From: Adiantum capillus-veneris
Lineage: Eukaryota; Streptophyta; Polypodiopsida; Polypodiales; Pteridaceae
Direction: 5' to 3'
DNA: 64,000 nt
NCBI GenBank assembly: GCA_014529385.2
Contig: CM043967.1
Coordinates: 82,842,278 to 82,906,277, forward strand
Part shown: piece by piece, positions 24,131 through 34,019 of the stretch
Layout of the letters: each line of letters starts with the position of its first letter
Position numbering within the stretch: position 1 is the first letter of the stretch
Translations under genes and position numbers: made by a program
Notes under the pieces: generated by a model
What the model was told of the DNA's origin: nothing
The model's database searches: none
Seen by the model: the letters and a program-made list of their open reading frames with translations, nothing else

Positions 24131-24940
24131 TATGGAGACCAGTAAATCACCAGCAAAGAAGAAAACAATGTCTATGAAGGACATTATTGCGGCTAGTGAT
24201 CCCTACACACTGCTAGAGGAGACACTCAAGACAGCTAAGGCCTCGGTAGATTAGGCTACATTAGAAAAGGAAGGAGTGCTAGTATATCAGGGCACTTTTA
24301 GAGACCCACAAGGCAACACAGTGGATAACCCAATGAATCCACGAGACATTTTTGGTAAACCGAGAAGAAACCCTCAACCAGCTGGAAAGAGCAGACCTCC
24401 ATAACTTCTTCACAGCACCACCACAGGTGTGGATGCTCAGAGAGTCTATGAGCTAGTCAGCTCGATCCAGAAAGATGGCAAGGCAGTGATCACGACCTTG
24501 GATGGCCAGAATACAAAAACTTTGATCACACCTCAAACCATTGCAGATGCACTTGGGCTCCATAATAAGGGAAGATCAGTTTGGAAAATAAGAGGCGAAG
24601 TAAAGGTCTACGCCCAAAAGAAGCCTAATCAAACATTTGAAGACCTGGTGGACCCAAGAACTGCAAAGATATGCAAGCTCGACAACCAATACTTCCACAT
24701 TTATAGCAAGAGGCCACAAAAATACACCATTCCTCCCCATGCAGTGGCAAAAACTATCACATGGGCATTGAAACGCAGAATACCCAAAGAAGTGAACTAC
24801 GCCCAGTATCTGCATGAGCAAGTGGTTGGCATGGGCATGAAAAAGCCTAAGTATATTGGAGGAGGGGAAACCTTGACAAAGATTGTGTATGAAGCAATCA
24901 ACACCAGAGGACAGTGGCCAGAGCCACCACACACACAATG
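24131..24940 (+). pseudogene. Gag-like ORF downstream of array 2 (element D)
   Basis: An ATG at 24,131 opens a frame (METSKSPAKKKTMSMKDIIA) that is stopped at 24,251 and again near 24,401. It then runs open from 24,429 to 24,941 for 170 residues (DAQRVYELVSSIQKDGKAVI, then TPQTIADALGLHNKGRSVWK and HAVAKTITWALKRRIPKEV). It is basic, helical and without a catalytic motif. The layout (leader, ATG, basic ORF, PPT and LTR further on) suggests a gag-like product of a plus-strand LTR element. I do not recognise the family with certainty. Confidence 0.5.
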
Positions 24941-26830
24941 AGTGGTTCAAACTAAAGAGGATATTGAAGACGAGCCAGTGAGTGCAATAGCCCTACCAGT
25001 TCACCACAAGACTAAGAAGAATTTTAAAATTTGTGCCTGAAAAAGAGACTGTGGAGCCACCAAGGAAGAAAGAAAAAGTAGCAATGGCCAAGGAATCTAG
25101 ACCCAAGGAAACTCACAGCCAAAAATTCACTCGGATCGAGAGGTTGATTGAGCAGTTCAAAGGAGAAAGAGCACTAAAGGGTGATTTTTAAGAGTATTGG
25201 GTGCTAGACTTGGCAAAGGTCGGAGGAAGCTCCTCTAGACCACTAGAGGACCAATTTGATCATTACATTTGAGCTTATGAAGAGACAGAAAGAGTGCTTG
25301 AGCAGCAAAACTTAGAGCCTTTCACGATGGAGGAAGTGCAAGACATCAAGAAAAAGCTAAAGGAAACGCCGAAAATACCAGTGCAGAAGGATCAAGAGAA
25401 AGAGAGGACAAAGGTTGAAACACCACCTTCACCACCATGCTCTCCTACCCGTCCTCCAAGTCCAAAACCCTCTATACCAAAACCACAATCATCACCAAGA
25501 GCAACAGAAGAGGACACATATGCACCTGGGGATAAGGAGACGATGAAAGGAACACCTATGAAGACCTCATTCAAGCCGGATACACAATGGTAGAGGCTTC
25601 AACAGTCATTTACGGAACTCCTAATCTGCCATGGGGTACAAAAGAGGAATAAGAGAGACAAGATCTCCCCTTGAGCCAGGACGGAACTGATGAATCTAAA
25701 GAGAGGAATGCAGACCAAGAGTCACAAAGAGTAGCTCCAAAAAGATACTCTCCACAGCCTGGAGTTCCTGGGTTGGTTCATGTCCCTCAAGCGCATCAAT
25801 GGAGACCATTGGCCAACCCGTGGAGAGTACCACCAGTAGGACTAATGATTAGTATGGGATATCAGGAATCCATTTGTTGGCCCTATTAATAGGCCAACAA
25901 CTAGAAACCTGGTAGCAGCAAATAAAGTGACATAAGAGACGCCTATCAAATATTGGACAGATTCAAAACACGGTCTCTTACCATTGCTGAAGAGAACAGT
26001 ATGTTGCATGATAATCTTTTGAGCTTAGTATAAGATACCCACCTCAAGGCCAAGGAAAGAAAGAGGATATCAAAGCTCTCACTACTACACTAAGGGAGGT
26101 TGAGAGAGAACGAGGCACTCTCACACTAGAGATGGCAGAGGTCTTGAGAGTAGTCAAGACTCTCCAAGAGCAAAAATATAAGGTCGAAGATGAGTTAGAA
26201 GCAGCAAAAGAAGAATTGCAAGAGCTGAAAGAAAAATTAGAGCTCCAAGACATGACAATCAAAAGACCAAGGGCTACACCAAGGGCGGTGCGAGCAAGTG
26301 CAGGGGCAGATACTCAAGTTATACAAGCCTTGGAAGCACAAATCACCACCCTACAGAAAGAATTCTGGCTAGAGCAAAAATAGAGAATGCATATGGCAGA
26401 AGGGTCTCTAGCCGACGAAGAAAGAATGAAATCCAAACACCAAGCTCTCCAGAAAGAACATGAAGAACTCCAAAAGAATCTGGCAACACTGCAAGAGGTG
26501 GTTGACATGGTAGAGGAAGCTACTCAACGGGATACACTGGTGCAACGACAGATCAAGGACTTACAAAACGGAGATAGCAGACTCAAGGACACAAGAATTA
26601 GAACTAGGGCCCAATGAAACAGAGACAAATGCCAAAGATGAGCCCATTGAAATTCCTGAGGGTGCCGAGGATATGCAGCACCAGGAAGAACAAGTGGAGA
26701 TAGTCGTAGAAACACAATCACTGATCGCAGAGGAGGAGACACACCTCCAACTTTTGATAGAAAAGACCACAGAGCAGAAGACCACAAGGAAACCTTGGAA
26801 TAGGAATCAAGAATGCTACATTCTGTAGGA
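24941..26830 (+). pseudogene. Element D continuation: Pro-rich and coiled-coil ORFs
   Basis: A series of open pieces in one strand follows: a Lys/Glu-rich part with PSPPCSPTRPPSPKPSIPKP (25,294-25,593), a short piece with PWRVPPVGL (25,671-25,889), and two heptad-rich pieces at 26,132-26,383 and 26,387-26,617. The latter read VKTLQEQKYKVEDELEAAKE and HQALQKEHEELQKNLATLQE, strongly predicting a coiled coil. Stops at 26,381 and others separate them. A scaffold-like gag is the likeliest reading. RT and integrase are absent, so the element would be non-autonomous. Confidence 0.5.
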
Positions 26831-27197
26831 GTCCAAGGGCTAGCCGCAAATGTGCTTCAAGAGCAATGGATGCAACCCACACTCCCATATCCTCTCCTAA
26901 AGTATGAGGTGATAATAATAAAGAAATGAATTGAAACAAAAGATACAGAGCCAATTTATGAAGGAGATGTCAAGAATACAGAGGCTGCAGCTAAAGTGGT
27001 GGACTCTCAACCAAGATGGAGAAAAGCCTGGCTCCTAAGTACCCACGATTTTTGAAATACTTGGTGGAGGCCATGAAGATCATCAGAGGTGACCTCTTAT
27101 TTTGCCAAGTCCCTTGTGTTCACACTTGGGCAAATCATTTCAGAATCATAAAGCGACATCAAAATTCGCTTAACTACCCTTCTATGCCACCACCCAC
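26831..27197 (+). other. Degenerate continuation of element D
   Basis: No motif is recognised. The coding character fades at about 27,050 with a remnant frame reading MEKSLAPKYPRFLKYLVEAM (27,016-27,075). The foldback element inserts at about 27,198. Confidence 0.35.
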
Positions 27198-28128
27198 ATT
27201 AGGATATTTCGGAGGTCATTCGGAGGACCTTCTAAGAAATTATATTTCTCTCTCTAAAAAATGTTCTTAAAATATACTTGCTCTTCTTGCATACGTCCAA
27301 AAGGACAACTGAACGCTCTGAAAAGTGAACCTAACTTTTCAAAAATGCTTGAAAACGGTCACTTTTTCATTCAATGCGTGTGTCATTTTCATAAAATACA
27401 CGACGCTCATTCAATATAGCTTTCGTCATCATTGAAATTGAAAAAATCACAAAATTATTAGTTGGTGTTAGAATTTAAAGTTTTTGATACCGCCAATGCG
27501 TCCAAAATGACCAAAAACTTACAAAAAATCTATTTACTTGCCTCAATCTAATAGCCAGAGAAGGATAAATTGTCACATACCCCTAAAAAGGAGATTTTGC
27601 CTCACGGCGTATGGGAGGACCATTTGGAAAATTCCAAATGGCCCTCCGCGCGCCGTGAGGCAAAAAATAAAAAAAGTGGATCATGGCGCGCAAAGGGTCA
27701 TCTAGAATTCTCCAAACAGTCCCTCGCACGCCATGGTCCAAAATCCCCTTTTTAGGGGTTTTTTGGCGATTTCTCCCTCTCCGGGTGTCAGATTGAGACA
27801 AGTAGATAGGCATTTTTAAGGTTTTTGGACGTTTCGGATAGACTGGCAGTGTCAAAAGCTTTAAATTTTAACACCAATTGACAGTTTTGTGATTTTTTTT
27901 AATTTCAGTGATGATGAAAGTCATATTAAATGAGCGTCGCCTACCTCATGAAAAAGACATTCGCATTGAATAAAAAGGCACCCGTTTTCAAGGACACTGA
28001 CACTTGTTTTATATTTTTCTTACTATCAATCTATTTTTCTACGTAATGTAAGCTCTTCTTTCATTGGAGGAGAGTTTTTTCCTCTCTCTTCTAAAAGGCC
28101 CTCCAAAAGACCTCCGAAATCTCCTAAT
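27198..28128. mobile_element. Foldback element with arms of about 460 bp
   Basis: The left arm (from attaggatatttcggaggtc at 27,198) and the right arm (ending gacctccgaaatctcctaat at 28,128) are inverted copies over nearly their full length, meeting near 27,690. Matching blocks include the terminal region, a TCAATCTAATAGCC / TCAATCTGACACCC region and an ACACCAAT-like region. Inside are two smaller nested hairpins, around 27,598-27,661 (gcctcacggcg ... cgccgtgaggc) and 27,680-27,745 (catggcgcgc ... gcacgccatg). No transposase is encoded. A target-site duplication could not be seen at the ends chosen. ORFs across it are hairpin shadows. Confidence 0.88.
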
Positions 28129-28590
28129 GAGAAAGGAGAGAGAATATGTGTTGCTTATATGGTGAAAACCCTGAAGGGCACCATTAAGATTTTCACTCAC
28201 TCTCCAGACTTGACGTGCATCATAATCAAAAAAATATGCAAAACTTTGTTAGCTTGCATTGAAGTGTTTGCGCCTTCCAAAGCCATGGATTCTACACTCC
28301 TATCAACGGGCGACATTGTCACTGCAATAACATATGATTTGTCAAAACAGCCATCTCCAGAGGTTTTACATTTACTGTATCAGCAAATCATGTTTCTACC
28401 CAGCTATCACATGCAACATTTTGAGGAAGCTTTCTACACGGGTTTCTTTGCATACGATAGCAAAATATTCGGCCTAACAATCACTTTGGGGAATATAAGG
28501 TACCTAAAGCTGCTAAAACCACCAGGCTTCCATTGACAGCAGGACAGCTGCAAGAGAGCAAGACCATTCATGTCACGGATGACATGGACG
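28129..28590 (+). pseudogene. Element D 3' ORF, unrecognised
   Basis: A 125-residue open piece (28,159-28,536) contains KTLLACIEVFAPSKAMDSTL, YDLSKQPSPEVLHLLYQQIM and FEEAFYTGFFAYDSKIFGLT. No known domain is recognised. It ends about 55 bp before the polypurine tract and LTR, on the same strand, so it is likely the 3'-most ORF of element D or of a related element. Confidence 0.4.
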
Positions 28591-28602
28591 CAGAAGGGGG
28601 AG
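28591..28602 (+). other. Polypurine tract
   Basis: The run cagaagggggag directly precedes TGTTGACAGCG, the expected order of a plus-strand PPT and the start of a 3' LTR. Confidence 0.8.
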
Positions 28603-28805
28603 TGTTGACAGCGAAACACAGAAGAAGTTTCCCCAATACGTTGTATCATTATTTTTTAAAGCGGAATGGTACTTTTTGTAATATTTGAGTAGCCATTAGA
28701 TTTTGTGGGAACAAGCCTCTAAGGAGGAATGTATATAAGCCAATTTTTGTAACCCTAAATGCAACTTTTGAATTAATCAAATCCGGTTTTCACTGTGCGT
28801 TGTGT

Positions 28806-28859
<54 letters not shown>

Positions 28860-29100
28860 CTTCTTCTCTTCCCTACGCATGCTATGGAAGGTCCATTGCT
28901 AAAGCAACACCACCATCATATTAGCAACGGTGAGAACTTCCATTCAACGCCAAGAGTGTGTGATTTGGACTACAACGTGAAGTGAGCTCCTACGAGCTTT
29001 TGGGTGAGTTTTTTGCAAATCGGGTGTCCGTTTAGTGAGTTCTTTGCACCTATGGATTCACGGAGAGTAGAGCTACACATTAGGACCATATGCAACCAAA
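28603..29100 (+). repeat. 3' LTR of element D (right end uncertain)
   Basis: The LTR starts TGTTGACAGCG after the PPT. A TATATAAG box lies at 28,732-28,739 with a downstream C/T-rich stretch, fitting a U3 promoter. A (GA)n tract (28,808-28,856) lies in the R/U5 part. The 3' end and any PBS-flanked partner LTR were not found in the window. Confidence 0.65.
28808..28856. repeat. (GA)n microsatellite
   Basis: An uninterrupted GA run of 49 bp inside the LTR of element D. Confidence 0.97.
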
Positions 29101-29498
29101 AATGTTAACATGTATTTTGCTGCCTGTCTTTATACATGATCGTTGCAAGAGGTAGTTGGAGGTCGGATATCGAGTCACAGTCCATAGGGTATTGATCACA
29201 TGATAAGGAGAGTATATCTTGTGAATTTTGTGACATTTTGAATGCATTTGACCTAGATTTGGATAGCATGAGCATCGTAGGTCGGATTGCTTTCACTAGT
29301 GCAAAAGCACGTTTAGGTTTGATTTCCTTGATTAGAGATTTTCTTAGAAGGTCAAGAAGGTGATTGACACCCATCTTCTTGTTTCCATGCTCCTACCGGT
29401 TAAGCTTCGTCCTCGGCCAACATAGAGTTGTTGGTTCTATTCTCGCTATGCCAGCGTCGGCTTGCGGTGTACCCCCGCCAACATGGCCTATTACCTTA
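29101..29498. other. Unassigned interval
   Basis: An 89-residue minus-strand open frame at 29,105-29,374 has no recognisable motif. The rest (29,380-29,490) is moderately GC-rich with no repeat or gene recognised. It lies at the 3' side of the Penelope-like element and may be its UTR. Confidence 0.3.
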
Positions 29499-31135
29499 TT
29501 AGAGAGATGAGAATATCAAAGTTAAAGTGTAATTCAGGCTAGTCATATTGAGTAAGTCATAGTAGAATTTTATCACAATTATGGCGTATCTATTGAAGCC
29601 ATTAAGACAATACTTTTTTATAAGTACCTTAATATCTTCCCAAGCAAGGAGGTAGTTGGAGGAAGAGTAAATAATTAGGTAAAGTAGGCTAATACAAGTG
29701 CTAAGAGCCGTTTTGGGCCTATTACTATTCCTTTTTATGAACTCAAAAGGTGGAAAGTTTAGAAGGTTTCTCTTCCATTTAAATTTTCGGTCATACTCTC
29801 TGACACAGGGTATATGAAGAGAAATAGAAAAGTTAAGGAATTGTATTGAAGTACATAAAAATCCATTAGGTATTGTAAACCCTTGTAAAAGAAGTTGGTT
29901 CAAATTTTAAGCAGTTAGGATATATATGACAGATTTCTTCCAAAAAAACTTTGTTGTTGATGCTCAATAAGTCATCCATATACCTGTAAGTGTGTCTGAA
30001 TAGTGAAATTTTATCACTTTTATCTCCCATGGCTCTGAGAAACCACTTGTATTCAAAAAAGGCAAGGTATATATTACACATCAGCGGGGAGCAAAAGAAC
30101 CCCATGGGAATGCCAAGGCTTTGTTTAAAATAATGTCCTCCAGAGAGAATGGTACAGTTATCAAGTAACCATGATATGTAGAGACATAACTTCTCTTCAT
30201 TGAATTGCAAGGGGCGGGATGAGTGTGTCTTTTTTAACCATCTTGGTTATTTAGAAAGAGATATGTAGAAAAAACCCCTCTTTCTAGCATTAATAAAAGC
30301 TAGTTTGATAACCTGTGATAGAACATCTTTAAGCCCAAGATTACCTTCTATGGGAATATTCTCATAGCATTGAGTAATATCTACTGTAAAAAGATGGAAA
30401 TTTTGTCTAGGGAGGTTAAAAGAAACCTTGATAGAGTTTTTTGTTATCCAAAAGAGGGGTTGTATTGCATTTGTAGAAAGTTATGGCGGATTTTCTGTTT
30501 AGAGGCACAGATAAGTTCAAAATGCTAATATAAGGTCGAGACAAGAGTGATATCTTTGGTGACATCTATAAAGATTCCATTCAAAGCATCCAATATCCAT
30601 CTGAATTTATGTTTATGAGTCTTATAGGATGGAAAAAGTACTGGCGGTTTAGTGTCCTGAAGAGAATATCCAAAATTCTCTAAGTGTCTCGAGATGTTAT
30701 TGGTAACTGTTTGTAGAGATGTATTAATTCTTGTGAATTCCTTTCTGGATACCTGAGAATGAAGCTAAGTTTTTGAAAATAAGAGTGGGACAATTAGAGC
30801 TTTTATGCAAACCGACTATGAACCACTTCTTCCATACTATTTGAAATTCATAAGCAAGTTGTGGTGTTATCCATAGGAGTTATCTGTAGATAACCATTTC
30901 CAAGGTACTTGTGAGATTTTTTTGAAAAAACATTATTCCACCACTTTGGTTAGTCCAGTAGGACTGTCTTCTCTAGTCGGAGAGAACTGACAAGGTTACT
31001 TAAGCAGGTAACTAAAGTTGATAGAGCGAGGTATGGGTTCTTAGGAAAGTTAGGTATGTGATTAAGCCCATTCGCCAAGATTTTTTGGACTTTGATATTT
31101 TCAATGATGCTAAGATCACAAGTACAAGCATGCAT
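29499..31135 (-). pseudogene. Penelope-like reverse transcriptase
   Basis: Recognisable blocks in N-to-C order: a lead-in IIENIKVQKILANGLNHIP near 31,060-31,110, FTVDITQCYENIPIEG with the first catalytic Asp (about 30,345-30,400), GIPMGFFCSPLMCNIYL with the fingers-palm motif (about 30,050-30,105), and YRYMDDLLSINNKVF with the paired catalytic Asp residues (about 29,940-29,985). After a frameshift near 29,880 come FPPFEFIKRNSNRPKT (thumb region) and EDIKVLIKKYCLNGFNRYA. The catalytic Asp residues are kept, but at least four stops break the frame upstream. Confidence 0.75.
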
Positions 31136-31235
31136 ACCATATGTATCAAAGTCTTTGAAAAATGTGATAAACTGATTGCAAATACACTCAGGGATTGAGT
31201 TATGTCAAAGAAGATCATTACTATAGACCAAATTT

Positions 31236-32490
31236 TTAATGGGTTTTTGATATTTCAACCAATAAGTACATTGTCCAGTAGCTTGTGATTGCCAAAAAGT
31301 AGGTCAAAGCACTCAAAAAAAAGTGATTTAGGGTGTATCCAATCAAGAAGCTCATTCTAAAAGAGACAGCGTACATAGATAAAGTCCTGGCTTGGAACTT
31401 TTTTGTTGAGAAACCTCCTTCCACATGGGCTCACGGAAACCTGCATGTTCATCAATGATTACAATTCAACAAAGTTCCTGGTTGGGGTGTTTCTGCCTCT
31501 TCCCCTAGTGTAGCTACGAGACTTCCCTTAATTAGATGAAGAGCTAGGTGTCAGAAAAGAAGTAAAAGAGTTGGGAATAGCAAGAGAATTGGGTCTTTTT
31601 AGAGAAGGGGAGTCATCTTCATCAGTACAAGGCTTGAGTATTCTAGTGATAATCTTTTTACCTTTGTAATTGGCATAATTGGTTAGATAGATCCCAGGTT
31701 CATCAGAATTAAGTTCCTTTAAAACATCCAACATTAGCCCATGAAAGCTGCTAAAAGCAATTTGAGCAATTACTGTCTGTTTTTCTTGGCCAACTAACCA
31801 AGAGCAAATAAGGGAGAGATGAAATTCCACGGGTTTTTCCGAGAAGAGTAGGTCTAGATGGTTGAGAATAAACCAAATGGCATGATCAAACCACATGATG
31901 CTGGATTCGCATGAAGTTTTAGCGTCAATAAATTTGCAAGCACATTTAACTTAGGGCCGAAAAAATTCCAAATGGATTCTGTCTAGAAGTCAAGGTTACT
32001 TTTGGTAAACTCCATGTTTCCCTTTGTACGGATGTAGAGGCCTGTATTGGAAGGGAATTTTGAATGATTGATGAGGTTGAGGTTGAAGGGGGCTTTTACG
32101 AGTTCCCCTTTGTCAAGGAAGTGTCCACCTTTCAGAATTTTGAGCTTACAATAGACGAAGGGAGGTTAGCAAGGTAAACCCAGGTTTCACTTAGAATTGG
32201 TGCTAAAAAGGCATTGTTAGGTAAGACCCAAAGCTGATGGTCCATCCCAAAAGATTCAATTTCAATCTGCTTTCTAGGTAGGAAAGGAAATACTTTGGAG
32301 ATTTTTGGTACCATTTCTAAGAGGTTAGAGTCATTGAGGGAGCAAAAATTACTTTGAAATTCTTTGACGGCTTCCAAAGTAGAACTATCCCTACAAAAGA
32401 TACCATCTGTTTGAGGGATAGTTGGAGTAGCCGGGGTACTTATAAAACAAGGATTGACACTCCATAGTTTTTTCAAAAACTTAGACAAAT
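31236..32490 (-). pseudogene. Probable N-terminal extension of the Penelope-like element
   Basis: Open pieces at 32,132-32,488 (FCRDSSTLEAVKEFQSNFC, PRKQIEIESFGMDHQLWVL) and 31,528-31,896 (HLDLLFSEKPVEFHLSLICS) lie on the same strand directly upstream of the RT. I recognise no domain. The gap 31,236-31,524 is broken. Assigned to the element only by position and strand. Confidence 0.35.
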
Positions 32491-33190
32491 CAGCCCTAGA
32501 GGATGAGAATAGGGCAAGCTCCTGTTGATATTGTACAGAGAGTATAGGAAGCTAGGCTATGTATTGAGAAATCAAGTTAGCACCATCTTTGGAATCCTTA
32601 TTCAAGGTAGCCAAAACTTTGACCCAATCATTAAAAGCTAACATGTGTAAGATAGACATCTTTTGTATGAGGCAAGAGCCGAGTCATAAATTAGTTGAGA
32701 AGCATCCAAGCTGCTGATACATCTGAGGAAAAGAGATGTTGCCACAGAGAGGGGTCCAGAGGATAATTCCAAGTCTTGCAAGAGGGCAAGGGTCTACAAT
32801 ATACAAAAATGTTAATGAGGCTATAACTACTTACTGTAGTAAGAAATACAATATTTGGCCTTTCTTGCTAGAAAAGGTCGGGTTTCAACTGCTAAGGCAG
32901 TTTTTGGAGTATGGTCTTTCAGGTAAAACTTAACCTTCTCTAGAATCTTTGTTTGATTCTCAGGGTTGTGTTTTACTTTCATGTGGGCTGTCATTCTAAA
33001 GTGTTTGTGATCTTGAAAGGAAATATATAAACATAAGATTAGTTTTGTAGATGGGGCTTGCAATCCTTAAATGGGCAAAGTCATAGACTATAATAGCCAT
33101 GAGCAAGAGACCGGAAAAATAGTCTATGAAGGGCCACCCAACACCATTCAACCATACACATTGTGGGTTGAACTTAGAACTAAGTTTTAT
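32491..33190. other. Unassigned interval
   Basis: No domain is recognised on either strand. Open frames at 32,736-32,933 (plus) and 32,827-33,063 (minus) overlap each other and show no motif. This may be 5' sequence of the Penelope-like element. Confidence 0.3.
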
Positions 33191-33540
33191 AACTAGTTTC
33201 TAAAGCCAACGTCCCGGCTTCCCCATAAGAATGGAAAAACCTTATGTTTAGGACGTGTGCGTTAGGAAATAAGACGTAGCTAAATAGATAATTGAGTAGA
33301 TTACTTAATGGAGAGAGACAGATTTATATACACGAGATTATAGAGTAGAGAGAGAGAGAGAGAAAGAGAGAGTACACACGATATACGTGGTTCACCCAAT
33401 GTGGGCTACGTCCACGGGAAAGCAACCACTCAATGGCTTTAGTACTTCAAAACAAGAAGTAGTTTACAAAGGGATTATACCCTTAATGGAGCTCCCGCCT
33501 TGCTTCACTCTCACCACCTCACACTCACCTTGTTGCATCA
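33191..33540. repeat. LTR-like fragment
   Basis: Contains a short (GA)n (about 33,348-33,372) followed by tacgtggttcacccaatg and gggctacgtccacggg, a word pair common in LTRs of plant copia elements. No PBS or PPT is seen at its edges, so orientation and ends are open. Confidence 0.45.
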
Positions 33541-33599
33541 ACTTCACACTATAAAATGTGTGTAGAAATGGCCTCCTTTTATAGGCCAAAAGGGCTGCC

Positions 33600-33960
33600 C
33601 TCTCTTATGAGAGACAGCCATGTGTAGCCGCCCTTGTGCGAATAAGTCCAAATCGGACCCTCCAATCCGCCCATGTGTGGCCGCCCTTGAGAAGACAAGT
33701 CCGCTTTTGAATTCGGCCACCGGCCACCGGCCATTGACTTCCGACCACCGGCCACCGGCCATTGACTACCGGCCAACCGACCGGTTGTTTTCCGACCACT
33801 TTCCGACCGCCTTCCGGCGAAAAAGAATATTCCGGCAAAAAAAAAGTCTCGGGGGCCTCCGCCCCCGAGGCCTTTAAAGTTGCCCCTGATTCTTGTCCGT
33901 GAAAATTTTGGTTTCCGGTGAGTGATTTTCCTTCACGCACGATGGCTTCTCCTCATAATG
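33600..33960. repeat. GC-rich stretch with ccaccggcc tandem words
   Basis: About 33,700-33,790 holds repeats of ccaccggccaccggccattgac, at least two copies, followed by cttccggcg-type words and a hairpin-like gggggcctccgcccccgagg at about 33,850. It is much richer in GC than its surroundings. Overlapping open frames on both strands are shadows of the repeat. Confidence 0.7.
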
Positions 33961-34019
33961 GGGGCCTTACAAATGTGCGCTTTTACCACATAAAATTACA
34001 AGGGTAAATCAGGCTCCAT

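Larger units (their letters stand above)
29499..32490 (-). mobile_element. Penelope-like element, Athena-type (degenerate)
   Basis: The minus strand carries a Penelope-like reverse transcriptase (29,499-31,135) preceded by unrecognised open pieces (31,236-32,490) that could be its N-terminal extension. No GIY-YIG endonuclease is visible downstream, and the post-RT block FPPFEFIKRNSNRPKT resembles the endonuclease-lacking Athena/Coprina group known from rotifers, fungi and lycophytes. Stops and frameshifts are many. Boundaries are set by the last recognisable coding and are uncertain. Confidence 0.7.

Noticed and set aside
27583-27855. Open frames inside the foldback element as genes
   Set aside because: They follow the hairpin symmetry on both strands and have no recognisable domain.
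29101-29498. Telomeric repeats at the 3' side of the Penelope-like element
   Set aside because: No run of TTTAGGG or its complement is present near either end.
33605-33940. Overlapping ORFs in the GC-rich ccaccggcc stretch
   Set aside because: Three or more frames on both strands are open at once because of the tandem words; no domain.
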